From contig NZ_CP073577.1 of assembly GCF_018205975.1 (NCBI RefSeq), positions 2,914,001-2,978,000 on the forward strand: DNA of 64,000 nt, in the 5' to 3' direction. Every line of letters starts with the position of its first letter. Position 1 is the first letter of the stretch. Shown here piece after piece: positions 7,537-16,052 of this stretch. The notes beneath the pieces are model-generated. The model did not search any database, had not been told where the DNA came from, and saw nothing but the letters and a program-made list of their open reading frames with translations. A program made the position numbers and the translations under genes. The DNA comes from Erythrobacter sp. JK5. Lineage in GTDB: Bacteria; Pseudomonadota; Alphaproteobacteria; Sphingomonadales; Sphingomonadaceae.

Positions 7537-8781
7537 TCAGATGATCCCCACGGTCTTCCCGGCGCGCTCGAACATCGCGAGGATCGTTTGCACTTCCTCG
7601 GCGGTATGTTCGGCGCACAGCGAGCAGCGCAGCAGCGTCATGCCCGCCGGGGTCGCCGGAGGCCGCGCGAGGTTGACGTAAAGGCCTTCGCGCAACAGCG
7701 CTTCCCACATCATCGCGCCTTGCTGGAGATCGGGCATGATCACCGCAACGATCGCGCTTTGCGGTTCGCTGGTGCCAAGCTCGAAGCCGAGATCGGCCAG
7801 CCCTTTGTGAAGCGTCTTCGAGTTCTCCCACAGATGCGCGCGCTTGTTCGCGCCGTGCATCAGCTTGCGGATCGAGGTCGCCGCAGTGGCGACCACGCTC
7901 GGCGGCAGGCTGGCGGTGAAGACGTAGGGGCGGCACACCAGCCGCAGGATGTCGAACTTCGGGTGGTTCGAAACGCAGAACCCTCCGACCGTGCCGACGC
8001 TCTTCGAAAAGGTGCCGATGATGAAATCGACATCGTCGATCACGCCCTGCTCTTCGCACACGCCGCGCCCGTTTGCGCCGATAAAGCCCATCGAATGCGC
8101 TTCGTCGACCAGCACCATCGCGCCATGTTTCTTGGCGATCGCCACCATTTCCTTGAGCGGCGCGACGTCGCCGAGCATCGAATAGACACCTTCGAGCACC
8201 ACGAGGATACCGGCGCCTTCGGGAATGCGCTTGAGGCGCTTTTCCATCGCTTCGATATCGTTGTGCTTGAACGGCACGACCTCGGCCTTGCCCATCGCGC
8301 AGCCATCGTAGATCGAGGCATGGCTATCGATGTCGAGGACGATGTAATCGCCCTTGCCGGCGATGGTCGAGATGATGCCGAGGTTGGCCTGGTAGCCAGT
8401 GGAAAAGACCATCGCGTGGTCCATTCCATAAAACTCGCGCAGCGCGTCCTCGCATTCCTTGTGGCCCTGATACGTGCCGTTGAGAACGCGGCTGCCGGTG
8501 GTGCCCGATCCGTAATCGGCCAGCGCCTGTTTGCCGGCATCGAGCACGTCGGGATCGAAGGTCATCCCCATGTAATTGTAGGTGCCGAGCAGGATCGTGT
8601 CGCGCCCGTTGCAGATCGCGCGGGTGGGCGACAGCACCTTCTCCATCACCAGGTTGTACGGATCCTCGACCCCGGTCGCGAGCAGCGTCTCGCGGGTCTG
8701 GATCAGGCCGTCGAACTTGGAAAACAGGTCGCCCTGCGGAGCCTCGGTGGCGGCACCGGCTTCGGTCATCGTATCGGTCAT
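7537..8781 (-). CDS. spt: serine palmitoyltransferase
   Basis: 414-residue PLP enzyme of the alpha-oxoamine synthase family that joins serine and a palmitoyl thioester to give 3-ketodihydrosphingosine, the first step of sphingolipid synthesis. Strong collinear similarity to the Sphingomonas enzyme: TILLGTYNYMGMTFDPDV near residue 65, VFSTGYQANLGIIST, LDIDSHASIYDGC, LVDEAHSMG and the lysine loop GTFSKSVGTVGG (Schiff-base Lys). The length is close to the 420 residues of the characterised protein. The ATG at 8781 gives MTDTMTEAG; a second ATG 12 bases later is possible. It sits 13 bases downstream of its acyl carrier protein gene, an arrangement that supports use of acyl-ACP rather than only acyl-CoA. 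Soluble cytoplasmic homodimer expected. Confidence 0.95.
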   Translation of the reverse strand: MTDTMTEAGAATEAPQGDLFSKFDGLIQTRETLLATGVEDPYNLVMEKVLSPTRAICNGRDTILLGTYNYMGMTFDPDVLDAGKQALADYGSGTTGSRVLNGTYQGHKECEDALREFYGMDHAMVFSTGYQANLGIISTIAGKGDYIVLDIDSHASIYDGCAMGKAEVVPFKHNDIEAMEKRLKRIPEGAGILVVLEGVYSMLGDVAPLKEMVAIAKKHGAMVLVDEAHSMGFIGANGRGVCEEQGVIDDVDFIIGTFSKSVGTVGGFCVSNHPKFDILRLVCRPYVFTASLPPSVVATAATSIRKLMHGANKRAHLWENSKTLHKGLADLGFELGTSEPQSAIVAVIMPDLQQGAMMWEALLREGLYVNLARPPATPAGMTLLRCSLCAEHTAEEVQTILAMFERAGKTVGII

Positions 8782-8794
8782 GAAAGGCTCTGTA

Positions 8795-9037
8795 TCAGCT
8801 ATCTTGCAGCTTGTGGACTGCCGCGACCAGCTGGCCATAGGTTTCGATCTCGGCCTGCTGGTTCATGCTGATGATCACGTCGAATTCGTCCTCGATCTCC
8901 GCGACGAAATCCATGACGGTGAGACTGTCGAATTCGAGATCGTTCTGGAACGTGGTATCGTCGGTGATGTCCACGCCCTTCTTGTTGAAGGGTGCGATCA
9001 GGTCGCGAATGCGCTTGTCGACTTCGGCGCTGTCCAT
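8795..9037 (-). CDS. acyl carrier protein dedicated to sphingolipid synthesis
   Basis: 80-residue acyl carrier protein with the phosphopantetheine serine in the DSLTV motif (DLEFDSLTVMDFVAE, about residues 38-52) and an acidic helix after it. It differs from the housekeeping AcpP and is placed directly before spt, as in Caulobacter, where the equivalent ACP (AcpR type) supplies acyl chains to serine palmitoyltransferase. The ATG at 9037 gives the compact domain length; a longer upstream reading adds 28 residues with no ACP character. Likely in one transcript with spt. A partner ACP synthetase is not present in this window. Confidence 0.9.
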   Translation of the reverse strand: MDSAEVDKRIRDLIAPFNKKGVDITDDTTFQNDLEFDSLTVMDFVAEIEDEFDVIISMNQQAEIETYGQLVAAVHKLQDS

Positions 9038-9165
9038 CGGCGTCTGGCTTTCTGTTGGTATCGGATCGTCGCTATGCGGCGTGTTTGTGGCTGAAAAGCG
9101 GCTCGAAGGTCCGCTTGTCAAGCCTGCGCATAGATGGCGAGCGTCGGGCGCAGATCAAGCGCGCT

Positions 9166-9540
9166 TCAGGCATCGACCCCGATCAGTTCCCTCACAGCGG
9201 TCATGAACGGCGTGATCGACACCGGTTTCGCCAGGTAGCCCGAGGCACCGGCAGAGCGGATGCGCTCCTCGTCGCCCTTGGCGGCAAACGCGGTGACGGC
9301 GAGCACCGGGATCTGTCGCAGAAGCATGTCCTGCTTGGCCGCCTCGATCAGATCGACGCCCGACATGCCGCCGAGCTGGATATCCATGATGATGAGATCG
9401 GGCGAGATTTTCCGTGCCGTGTCGAGCACCATGCCGCCATCGGCGACCGGCTCGACCTCGAAACCATTGGCCGTGAGCACATCGCAGAACAATTTTCGAT
9501 TGAGGTCGTTATCCTCGACAACCATTATTCGCTTTGCCAC
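9166..9540 (-). CDS. divK: DivK-like single-domain response regulator
   Basis: 124-residue receiver domain with no output domain. Visible: the acidic pair EDND (residues about 8-11), the phosphorylation aspartate in LIIMDIQLGG (about residue 53), the conserved Thr/Ala pair VTAF and the signature lysine in LAKPV (about residue 105). Length and sequence (RKLFCDVLTANGFEV) match alphaproteobacterial DivK, which is phosphorylated by PleC/DivJ-type kinases and tunes the CckA-ChpT-CtrA relay; ctrA is also present in this window at 37 kb. GTG start chosen because upstream residues are not domain-like. Divergent from the DUF3572 operon. Confidence 0.85.
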   Translation of the reverse strand: MAKRIMVVEDNDLNRKLFCDVLTANGFEVEPVADGGMVLDTARKISPDLIIMDIQLGGMSGVDLIEAAKQDMLLRQIPVLAVTAFAAKGDEERIRSAGASGYLAKPVSITPFMTAVRELIGVDA

Positions 9541-9595
9541 ACCGCGCCCCGTATCTGCCCCGATTTCTGGATATCCGCACCAGGAGCCAGCGACA

Positions 9596-9883
9596 ATGCC
9601 CAATTCGACCGAGCCGGATTCGCGCGACGCCGCGTTGTCGCCGCACACCCTCGCCCTGGCGGCGCTCGGCTGGGTGCTGGAAGATGGCGATCGCGCCGCG
9701 CGCTACCTTGAATTGACCGGACTCGATCCCGATACTCTGCGGGCAGGGTTGGGCGATCCGGCGGTGCTGGCCTCGACGCTCGATTTCCTCGCCAACCATG
9801 AACCCGACCTTGTTCGCGCGGCCGAGGCGCTGGCCGTTACGCCCGAGGAACTGATCGCCGCGCGCCAGGAGTTGACCCGATGA
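9596..9883 (+). CDS. DUF3572 family protein
   Basis: 95-residue acidic helical protein. ALAALGWVLEDGDRAARYLELTGLDPDTLR followed by LDFLANHEPDLVRAAEALAV is the DUF3572 pattern found next to divK in many alphaproteobacteria. Function unknown; small size, lack of membrane segments and a location opposite divK are the only clues. The ATG at 9596 has an AGGAG site ten bases upstream. It overlaps the next gene by four bases (ATGA), so it heads a tightly coupled five-gene operon running to 12831. Family confidence is good; no function can be assigned. Confidence 0.8.
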   Translation: MPNSTEPDSRDAALSPHTLALAALGWVLEDGDRAARYLELTGLDPDTLRAGLGDPAVLASTLDFLANHEPDLVRAAEALAVTPEELIAARQELTR

Positions 9884-10509
9884 ACCGCCCGCTAGTCATC
9901 AGCGATTGCGACGAAGTGATCCTGCACATGGTCGCGCATTTCAAGGACTGGCTGGAAGAAAGCCAGGGGGTCGATTTCAACCTCGACAACGGCAATTTCG
10001 CCAAGGCGCTGACATGGCGCGAGACCGGGCAATTCCTGCAGGCCGACGAGGTCTGGCGAATGCTGGGCGGGTTCTTCGACACCGAGATGGACCGCCAGCT
10101 GCCGATCGCCGGCGCGGTAGAATCGATCAACGCGCTGGCCGAACATGCCGATGTCGTGATCCTCACCAACCTGGTCGACAAGCGCCGCGAGCGCCGCGCC
10201 GAACAGCTCGCCGCGTTCGGGATTCACGCAGAGGTCTACACCAATCAGGGGCCGAAGGGTCCGGCGCTGCAGCGGATCATCGCCGAACACGCGCCGAGCC
10301 GTGCGCTGTTCATCGACGATCTCGCGCAGCATCACGCCTCGGTCGCCGAAACCGCGCCCGAGGTGGTGCGGCTGCACATGTGCGGCGAGCCGATGATCGC
10401 GGGCGCGATCGATTGTGCGCACAAGGCGGGCCACGCCGATGCGCGGATCGACCGCTGGTCCGAAGCGTTGCCATGGGTGATCGAACGTCTGGAACAGGAG
10501 CGGGTATGA
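9880..10509 (+). CDS. HAD-superfamily hydrolase
   Basis: 209-residue haloacid-dehalogenase-fold protein. Motif I is present as SDCDEVI (residues 8-14), unusual in having C between the two aspartates. Motif II is the Thr in VVILTNL (about 96), motif III probably K in GPKGP, and the closing acidic pair is FIDDLAQHH (about 149). It contains a helical cap (residues 20-90). Substrate not predictable; phosphatase activity is likely for the family. Translationally coupled to both neighbours (ATGA overlap upstream, ATGA downstream), within an operon that also holds RidA and a glycerophosphodiesterase. Confidence 0.8.
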   Translation: MNRPLVISDCDEVILHMVAHFKDWLEESQGVDFNLDNGNFAKALTWRETGQFLQADEVWRMLGGFFDTEMDRQLPIAGAVESINALAEHADVVILTNLVDKRRERRAEQLAAFGIHAEVYTNQGPKGPALQRIIAEHAPSRALFIDDLAQHHASVAETAPEVVRLHMCGEPMIAGAIDCAHKAGHADARIDRWSEALPWVIERLEQERV

Positions 10510-10964
10510 GCATCGAAGCGCGATTGCAGGAACTGGGGATCACTCTGCCCGAAGCGGCGGCGCCGGTGGCGAGTTACGTCCCGGTGGTGGCGCATGGCGG
10601 CATGGCGCATGTTTCGGGCCAGTTGCCGTTCGTAGGCGGCAAGCTCGTAAGCGGGCGGCTGGGCGAAGACGTGAGCCTGGAGGACGGAATGGCCGCAGCG
10701 CGCGCGTGCGGGCTGATGATCCTTGCACAGCTCAAGGCGGCGGGCCTGCTCGAACGGGTCGAGCGCGTGGTCAAGCTTGGCGCATTCGTGAATTCGACCG
10801 GCGATTTCACCGACCAGCCCAAGGTTGCCAACGGTGCGTCGGACCTGATGGCCGAGGTGTTCGGCGACAGGGGCCGCCACGCCCGCGCGGCGGTCGGCGT
10901 GCCGGTGTTGCCACTGGGGGCGGCGGTCGAGGTCGATGCCGTGATCGCGATCGCGGAGGGGTGA
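10506..10964 (+). CDS. RidA/YjgF-YER057c family protein
   Basis: 152-residue protein of the RidA superfamily, which deaminates reactive enamines/imines. GMAHVSGQLPF at about residue 37 and the C-terminal HARAAVGVPVLPLGAAVEVDAVIAI are characteristic. The active-site arginine of true RidA (near residue 105 in the standard SK[..]TPARA region) is represented here by R in HARAAVG, so imine chemistry is plausible, although this longer YjgH/YoaB-like branch often has other roles. Trimeric cytoplasmic protein expected. In the middle of the operon: ATG overlaps the HAD stop, and its own stop overlaps the next GTG. Confidence 0.85.
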   Translation: MSIEARLQELGITLPEAAAPVASYVPVVAHGGMAHVSGQLPFVGGKLVSGRLGEDVSLEDGMAAARACGLMILAQLKAAGLLERVERVVKLGAFVNSTGDFTDQPKVANGASDLMAEVFGDRGRHARAAVGVPVLPLGAAVEVDAVIAIAEG

Positions 10965-11689
10965 GGAAACGCCCGGCCCCCGACTGGTTGACCGAATGGG
11001 AATACGCCCATCGCGGCCTGCATTCGGACAGCGTCCCGGAAAACTCGCTGGAAGGCGCGCGGCTGGCGATCGCGGCGGGAATGGGTGTCGAATGCGATAT
11101 CCAGCGCAGCCGCGATGATCACCCGATGGTGTTTCACGACTGGGAACTGCGGAGGCTAACAGGCGCTGAGGGCCTGACCGAAGGTTCGACGGCGGCCGAG
11201 CTCAGGCAGGTCCGCTATCTCGGGAGCGCTGAAAGCCCCGCCACGCTTGCCGATCTGCTCCAGCTGGTGGAGGGGAAGGTCCCGATCCTGATCGAGATCA
11301 AGTCGAAGCGTGGGTACGATGTCGAACGGAGCTGCCTGCGAGTCCGCGACGCCTTGGCGCGATACTCGGGCATGCACGCCGTCATGAGCTTCGATCCGCG
11401 CGTGGCGCGCTGGTTTCGCCGCCATTCGCCCTCGACCCCGTGCGGCCTTGTGATGCGCGAGGACGAACACGGCTACACGCAAAAGGCCTGGCAACGCAGG
11501 CTTGCGCTGCGGATCGCGAAGCCAGATTTCCTCGCCTACCATATCCTCGCCCTGCCCAGTCGCTGGGTCGCGCGGCTGCGCGCAAACGGGCTTCCGATCC
11601 TGACCTGGACGGTCAGCACGCCCGACTTGCGGGCACGGGCACAAGAGCACGCCGACGGCTTGATCAGCGAACGCGAGGGTTTGGCGTGA
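10961..11689 (+). CDS. glycerophosphodiester phosphodiesterase family protein
   Basis: 242-residue TIM-barrel phosphodiesterase. [19 protein letters not shown] (residues about 12-30) carries the catalytic HRG and the metal-binding glutamate of the ENS loop. [20 protein letters not shown] gives the ECD and second catalytic histidine, and PILIEIKS gives the EIK metal site. It hydrolyses glycerophosphodiesters to glycerol-3-phosphate and an alcohol, and probably acts in the cytoplasm since no signal peptide is seen. GTG start in a GTGA overlap with the RidA gene; its stop overlaps the next start in the same way. Family certain, substrate not. Confidence 0.9.
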   Translation: MRKRPAPDWLTEWEYAHRGLHSDSVPENSLEGARLAIAAGMGVECDIQRSRDDHPMVFHDWELRRLTGAEGLTEGSTAAELRQVRYLGSAESPATLADLLQLVEGKVPILIEIKSKRGYDVERSCLRVRDALARYSGMHAVMSFDPRVARWFRRHSPSTPCGLVMREDEHGYTQKAWQRRLALRIAKPDFLAYHILALPSRWVARLRANGLPILTWTVSTPDLRARAQEHADGLISEREGLA

Positions 11690-12831
11690 GCGACGGACGC
11701 GACGATCTGACCGTCAAACTTGCCCCCTCGGTCGGCCAGTTCGACCGCGATCAATGGAACGCGCTCGGCGGCGATCGCAATCCGTTCGTGAGTCACGAAT
11801 TCCTCAGCGCGCTCGAAGATTCGGGCAGCGTCGGCCCGGGCACCGGTTGGGACCCGGTCCCGGTCGTCATCACCGGTGCCGACGATACGCTGCTCGCCGC
11901 CTTGCCCAGCTACGCCAAAGGGCACAGCCAGGGCGAATACGTGTTCGACCACAACTGGGCCGACGCATTTCAGCGGGCTGGCGGCCGCTACTATCCCAAG
12001 CTGCAGATTGCCGCGCCGTTTACGCCTGCGACCGGGCCGCGCCTGCTTCTGTCCGATCCCTCGCTTGCGCTGCATCTGCTGAAGGGTGCCGAACTGGTGT
12101 GTCAGCAGAACGGCCTGTCGTCCGCCCATGCGACCTTCATCGAGCGTGCGCAGGTGCCGCTGTTCGAGCAGGGCGATTGGCTGGTCCGCAACGACATCCA
12201 GTTTCACTGGCTCAACCGCGACTACGGATCGTTCGACGATTTCCTCGGCGAACTGGCTTCGCGCAAACGCAAATCCTTGCGGAAGGAGCGCGCGGCGGCG
12301 CAGCGCGGGCTCCGCATCGCACGCCTCGGCGGCGATGACATCAGGCCCGAACATTGGGATGCGTTCTGGATCTTCTACCAGGACACCGGAGCGCGCAAAT
12401 GGGGCACGCCTTACCTGACGCGCGAGGCCTTCACCCTGTTCGGCGAACGGATGGGCGAGCGGCTGGTGCTGATCCTGGCCTATCAGGACGATCAGCCGAT
12501 CGCAGGCGCGCTCAACTTCGTCGGGGCCGAAGCGATATACGGTCGTTACTGGGGATGCACCCGCGACGTGCGGTTCCTGCATTTCGAGCTGTGCTATTAT
12601 CAGGCGATCGACATCGCCATCGAGCTGGGTCTGCCGCGTGTCGAGGCCGGGGCGCAAGGCGGGCACAAGCTGGCGCGCGGATACGAACCGGTTCAGACCT
12701 ATTCCGCGCACTGGCTGGCCGATCCCGGCTTTCGCGCGGCGGTCGCCGACTTTCTCCAACGCGAGCGGGAAGGCGTGGCGACCGATCAGCTGTTCCTGGG
12801 TGAGCGGACGCCCTTCCGGAAGGGTGATTGA
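11686..12831 (+). CDS. GNAT/FemAB-like acyltransferase (peptidogalycan-biosynthesis PF04339 type)
   Basis: 381-residue protein with the two-lobed GNAT/FemX fold typical of the PF04339 family. Markers are [22 protein letters not shown] (residues about 31-52), [28 protein letters not shown] in the middle, [17 protein letters not shown] and the C-terminal [25 protein letters not shown]. Such proteins are annotated as putative peptidoglycan or lipid N-acyltransferases but are biochemically poorly known. Last gene of the five-gene overlapping operon, GTG start coupled to the GDPD stop. Strong family identity, role uncertain. Confidence 0.8.
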   Translation: MSDGRDDLTVKLAPSVGQFDRDQWNALGGDRNPFVSHEFLSALEDSGSVGPGTGWDPVPVVITGADDTLLAALPSYAKGHSQGEYVFDHNWADAFQRAGGRYYPKLQIAAPFTPATGPRLLLSDPSLALHLLKGAELVCQQNGLSSAHATFIERAQVPLFEQGDWLVRNDIQFHWLNRDYGSFDDFLGELASRKRKSLRKERAAAQRGLRIARLGGDDIRPEHWDAFWIFYQDTGARKWGTPYLTREAFTLFGERMGERLVLILAYQDDQPIAGALNFVGAEAIYGRYWGCTRDVRFLHFELCYYQAIDIAIELGLPRVEAGAQGGHKLARGYEPVQTYSAHWLADPGFRAAVADFLQREREGVATDQLFLGERTPFRKGD

Positions 12832-12840
12832 GCGCCTGGA

Positions 12841-13170
12841 TCAGGCGGCGCGGCGACGTCCTTCGGCCAGCCATTCGCGCGCCCGGCGCTGTGCCTCGGC
12901 GATTTCGCGCGCGGTCATCTCGTCCGAAACGTCCGACCGGCACCAGGCGGCTTCGTCGTGGCCCTGCGCAGCGGCGAGGTTGAACCATTTGTGCGCTTCG
13001 ACGAGATCGCAGGCCAGCCCGTTGCTGCCGGTCGAATAGGCAACCCCGAGGTCGAAAAACGCCGAAACGTCTCCCTGCGCTGCAGCGGCGAGACATTTCG
13101 CCACGATCATGTCCGGCTCGTTATTGTCGAGCGGTTCGAATTCGCCTCGGTCGATCGGCGTGAGTTCCAT
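12841..13170 (-). CDS. Sel1/TPR-like repeat small protein
   Basis: 109-residue helical protein with one or two Sel1-like repeats: AAAQGDVSAFFDLGVAYSTGSNGLACDLVEAHKWFNLAAAQGHDEA spans residues about 37-82, followed by a basic helix ending EWLAEGRRRAA. Sel1 units mediate protein contacts. No signal peptide, so cytoplasmic. The ATG at 13170 follows GGGGGAA at a good distance, which decides it over an upstream ATG. A near-consensus CtrA box lies about 70 bases upstream (13241-13255), so it may belong to the CtrA regulon. Converges with the acyltransferase operon, 9 bases apart. Confidence 0.7.
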   Translation of the reverse strand: MELTPIDRGEFEPLDNNEPDMIVAKCLAAAAQGDVSAFFDLGVAYSTGSNGLACDLVEAHKWFNLAAAQGHDEAAWCRSDVSDEMTAREIAEAQRRAREWLAEGRRRAA

Positions 13171-13240
13171 CGTGCATTCCCCCGTACTTCGCAATGCGGC
13201 CCCCCGCCGATCGCTTGACCCAAGACCTCACCCCTCATGG

Positions 13241-13255
13241 TCAACAAATGGTTAA
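13241..13255. promoter_or_regulatory. candidate CtrA box, TCAA-N7-TTAA
   Basis: TCAA (13241-13244), seven bases, TTAA (13252-13255): seven of eight matches to the CtrA consensus TTAA-N7-TTAA. It lies in the 319-base gap between the Sel1-like gene (minus) and dksA (plus), so it could act on either. Apart from this and the hairpin at 13428-13454, I see nothing else in the gap. ctrA itself is in this window. Confidence 0.4.
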
Positions 13256-13427
13256 CACTGCTGCGAAATTTTTCTGGCAGCGGCGCAATTGCAGCCGATC
13301 GGGCGTCGCGCGATGATCCATTCATCGCAGGTTGGGACAACCGCCCGCAAAGCGGCTTGTGCCGCCGGGACCGCGCGCCTATAGGCCCGGCAGCGCTTCG
13401 ACTTGCTGGGGTCAAGCTGGCCGAAAA

Positions 13428-13454
13428 GAACCGTTTTTCGGCCAGGACGGGGAC
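13428..13454 (+). promoter_or_regulatory. perfect 10-bp hairpin in the dksA leader
   Basis: TGGCCGAAAA (13428-13437) pairs perfectly with TTTTCGGCCA (13445-13454) around a 7-base loop, 35 bases before the dksA ATG. The stem is A/T at its loop end and has no T-run after it, so it resembles a regulatory or protein-binding leader element more than a classical terminator. Function unknown. Confidence 0.4.
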
Positions 13455-13489
13455 AGTCTCGCGGGAGTTGAACGGGCGAAGAGGACTAC

Positions 13490-13948
13490 ATGGCATCGGC
13501 GGCGTCTAACGATACTGACATCCTGAAAAACGCGAAGAAAGTTCTCGCGCCGGATTACGTTCCGAACGAGGACGAAGAGTATATGAACGAGCGGCAGCAG
13601 CACTATTTTCGGGTGCTGCTGATCGAATGGAAACGCTCGATCCATTCCGCGGCCGACCAGACGCTTCAATCGCTCCAGGATGGCCCGATCCGCGAAGCCG
13701 ATCTCAACGACCGGGCATCGAGCGAAACCGATTGGGGCATCGAGCTGCGCACCCGCGATCGCCAGCGCAAGCTCATTTCCAAGATCGATTCCGCGCTGCG
13801 TCGCATCGATGCCGGGGAATACGGCTATTGCGAAGTGACCGGCGATCCGATCGGCCTCAAACGACTCATCGCCCGTCCCGTTGCGACCATGACGGTCGAG
13901 GCGCAGGAAGCGCACGAGCGGCGCGAAAAAGTCTCGCGCGACGACTGA
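13490..13948 (+). CDS. dksA: DksA, RNA polymerase-binding transcription factor
   Basis: 152-residue DksA/TraR-family protein that enters the RNA polymerase secondary channel and acts with ppGpp in the stringent response. The coiled-coil (residues about 33-108) includes DLNDRASSETDWGIELRTRDRQRK with the acidic tip residues, and the globular end has GEYGYCEVTGDPIGLKRLIARP. Only one cysteine of the usual C4 zinc site remains, as is common in alphaproteobacterial DksA, so the protein probably folds without zinc. Monocistronic with a long leader containing a perfect hairpin. Confidence 0.9.
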   Translation: MASAASNDTDILKNAKKVLAPDYVPNEDEEYMNERQQHYFRVLLIEWKRSIHSAADQTLQSLQDGPIREADLNDRASSETDWGIELRTRDRQRKLISKIDSALRRIDAGEYGYCEVTGDPIGLKRLIARPVATMTVEAQEAHERREKVSRDD

Positions 13949-14022
13949 TCGCTAAACGAACCGGCAGGTCGGCGTGTCAGATTGATACGGCAGCCTTCAA
14001 ACCTGCCCGATCCCTGCCATTG

Positions 14023-14037
14023 TTAACCACGGATTAG
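14023..14037. promoter_or_regulatory. candidate CtrA box upstream of the PilZ gene
   Basis: TTAA (14023-14026), a seven-base spacer, and TTAG (14034-14037) match seven of eight CtrA consensus positions, about 100 bases before the PilZ start. The first half also reads TTAACCA, like many CtrA half-sites. Regulation is inferred from motif and family only. Confidence 0.4.
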
Positions 14038-14134
14038 CCTTCTCTGCCTATCGCGGACCTTGCGGGTCGCTGGAGAACAGCCAACAATGGTCTGGCTTCA
14101 GCAGCATAACGATAAGCAAGGAGAAAATCCGGAC

Positions 14135-14509
14135 ATGACGGGTGTCGAAACACGGAGCGTATCGCGCGATAGCCTGTTTCTGCTCGCCAACATTCGTGTC
14201 GAGCAGGGCGAGGAAACCCATCGCGTGCGGGTACGCAACCTGTCGGATGGCGGGATGATGGGCGAAGGCAATCTCCGCGTGAAGCGCGGCAATCGCCTGC
14301 AGATCGAATTGCGCAACATCGGCATCGTCGCCGGCAGCGTCGCGTGGGTCCAGGACAACCGGTTCGGGATCGCGTTCGACGACGAAATCGATTCGCAATC
14401 CGCCCGGGCCGGCAATCCCGAAGCCCATGACGACGCCGCTGTGGTCCAGCGTTCGTGGCAGCACAAGGCGCCTAACGCTCCCAATCCGCTGCAATTGCGC
14501 AAGGTCTGA
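14135..14509 (+). CDS. PilZ-domain protein
   Basis: 124-residue single PilZ domain. The region RVRVRNLSDGGMMGEGN (about residues 30-46) matches the D/NxSxxG part of the c-di-GMP-binding signature; the upstream RxxxR part is weak, with arginines in SVSRDSLFLLANIRV. It may therefore bind c-di-GMP, or be a degenerate adaptor. Typical roles are motility, adhesion or polysaccharide control. The ATG at 14135 was chosen for AAGGAG about 12 bases upstream; an earlier ATG at 14087 would add 16 residues. A CtrA-like box precedes it, fitting cell-cycle or motility control. Confidence 0.75.
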   Translation: MTGVETRSVSRDSLFLLANIRVEQGEETHRVRVRNLSDGGMMGEGNLRVKRGNRLQIELRNIGIVAGSVAWVQDNRFGIAFDDEIDSQSARAGNPEAHDDAAVVQRSWQHKAPNAPNPLQLRKV

Positions 14510-14580
14510 TATCCTTCCTACCGTCAAAGACGCGCATCTGCGCTGACCGGATCGCATCAAGCTGCTAATCGCAGCACACG

Positions 14581-16047
14581 ATGCGATTCTGTCTTCCAGC
14601 CCTGGCGGCGGTGTTTGTTGCCGCCTGCGGTCCCTCCGGCGACAACGGCCCGGTCGAAGTCGCCATTGTCGGGCAGCCCGAAAACCTGTTCGAAACCGGC
14701 GTTCGGCTGTCTCCGGCCGCGCAGCATATCCGCGGGGCGACGGTCGAGGGGCTGGTCGCGCTCGACCCGGCGGGCCAGATCGTGCCCGCCATCGCCGAAC
14801 GCTGGATCGTGACCGACGACGGGCTGAGCTACATCTTCCGCCTGCGCGCTTCCGACTGGCCCGACGGCCAGCCCATTACTGCCGTCGATATCCGCGATCT
14901 GCTGCGTGCGCAGATTGCCCGGCTCGAGGGCACGTCGCTGGGCCTCGACATAGCGAAAGTCACCGATATCAGGGCCATGGCGGGCCGGGTGGTCGAACTG
15001 CGCCTGTCGAGCCCGATGCCCGAATTCCTGCGTCTGCTCGCGCAGCCGGAACTCGGGCTGGTCAGAAGCGGAGCCGGTTCCGGCCCTATGGTCCTCGCCC
15101 GCGAAGGGGAATCCGCGGTCGCGCGCCTGATCGCCATCCCGCCGGAGGAGCGCGGCTTGCCCGCGCGCGAAGACTGGCAGGAGCTTGCCCGCCCCCTCAC
15201 GGTGCGCGCCATGCCGACTGAAATGGCGGTCGAGGCCTTTTCGAACGGCGACATCGATCTGCTGATGAACGGTCGCCTGTCCGGCTTTCCGCTCGCCGAA
15301 CTCGGCCCGCTTTCGCGCGGGGCGGTGCAGGTCGATCCGGCGCTGGGACTGTTCGGACTGGTGTTTCGTAGCGAGGATGGTGTGCTGGCCGATCGCGGGC
15401 GGCGCGAAGCGCTCTCGCTCGCGATCGACCGGTCGGCGCTGATCGAGCCGTTCGGACTGGGCGGATGGCAGCCGACCTCGTGGGTCGTGCCCCCCGAACT
15501 GTTCGACCTGGTGCCCGTGCGACAGGATCGCTGGTCGGAGCAAAGCCTGGCGGCGCGGCGCAGCGTGGCCGCGCAGCGGATCGCCCAATGGCGTGCGGCG
15601 CAAGGGCGGCCGGCCGAAATCCGGGTCGCGCTGCCGCCCGGACCGGGAAGCGACCTGCTGTTCCGTCAACTGGCGCGCGACTGGGCGACGATCGGGGTTA
15701 CGGCGATCCGCGTCGCTCCCGACGAAGGCCCCGATCTCGAATTGCGCGATCGGCTGGCGCGCTACTCCTCCCCGCGCTGGTATCTCAACCAGTTCAACTG
15801 CGAGCTCGAAATCGGGCTGTGCTCCCCCACGGCGGACGCGCTCGTCGCCCGGTCACTCGGTATCCGCGACCCGCTCGCCAAGCAGCAGACGCTTGCCGAG
15901 GCGCACGCGGCACTGATCGCCGACGAGGTGTTCATCCCGCTCGGTGCCCCGGTGCGGTGGTCGCTGGTGCGCGGAGCGATCGACGCCTACGTTCCCAACC
16001 AGTGGGGCCTCCACCCCTTGTTCCCGCTCTCGCAACCCACCATCTAG
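14581..16047 (+). CDS. peptide/nickel-type ABC transporter substrate-binding lipoprotein (SBP family 5)
   Basis: 488-residue extracytoplasmic solute-binding protein. A short signal sequence MRFCLPALAAVFVAAC ends in a lipobox with the lipidated cysteine at residue 16. The domain pattern is the family-5 (DppA/OppA) type: ENLFETGVRLSPAAQHIRGA, LVALDPAGQIVPAIAERW, DGLSYIFRLR, ALSLAIDRSALIEPF and the late LYxxQFN-like WYLNQFNCE. No permease or ATPase genes are adjacent, so it is an orphan binding protein. The downstream DUF4112 gene is 5 bases away. Substrate unknown, oligopeptide likely. Confidence 0.85.
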   Translation: MRFCLPALAAVFVAACGPSGDNGPVEVAIVGQPENLFETGVRLSPAAQHIRGATVEGLVALDPAGQIVPAIAERWIVTDDGLSYIFRLRASDWPDGQPITAVDIRDLLRAQIARLEGTSLGLDIAKVTDIRAMAGRVVELRLSSPMPEFLRLLAQPELGLVRSGAGSGPMVLAREGESAVARLIAIPPEERGLPAREDWQELARPLTVRAMPTEMAVEAFSNGDIDLLMNGRLSGFPLAELGPLSRGAVQVDPALGLFGLVFRSEDGVLADRGRREALSLAIDRSALIEPFGLGGWQPTSWVVPPELFDLVPVRQDRWSEQSLAARRSVAAQRIAQWRAAQGRPAEIRVALPPGPGSDLLFRQLARDWATIGVTAIRVAPDEGPDLELRDRLARYSSPRWYLNQFNCELEIGLCSPTADALVARSLGIRDPLAKQQTLAEAHAALIADEVFIPLGAPVRWSLVRGAIDAYVPNQWGLHPLFPLSQPTI

Positions 16048-16052
16048 TGCCG

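Noticed and set aside
7588..8871. 427-codon open frame antisense to spt
   Set aside because: Shadow of the serine palmitoyltransferase gene, no protein-like motif.
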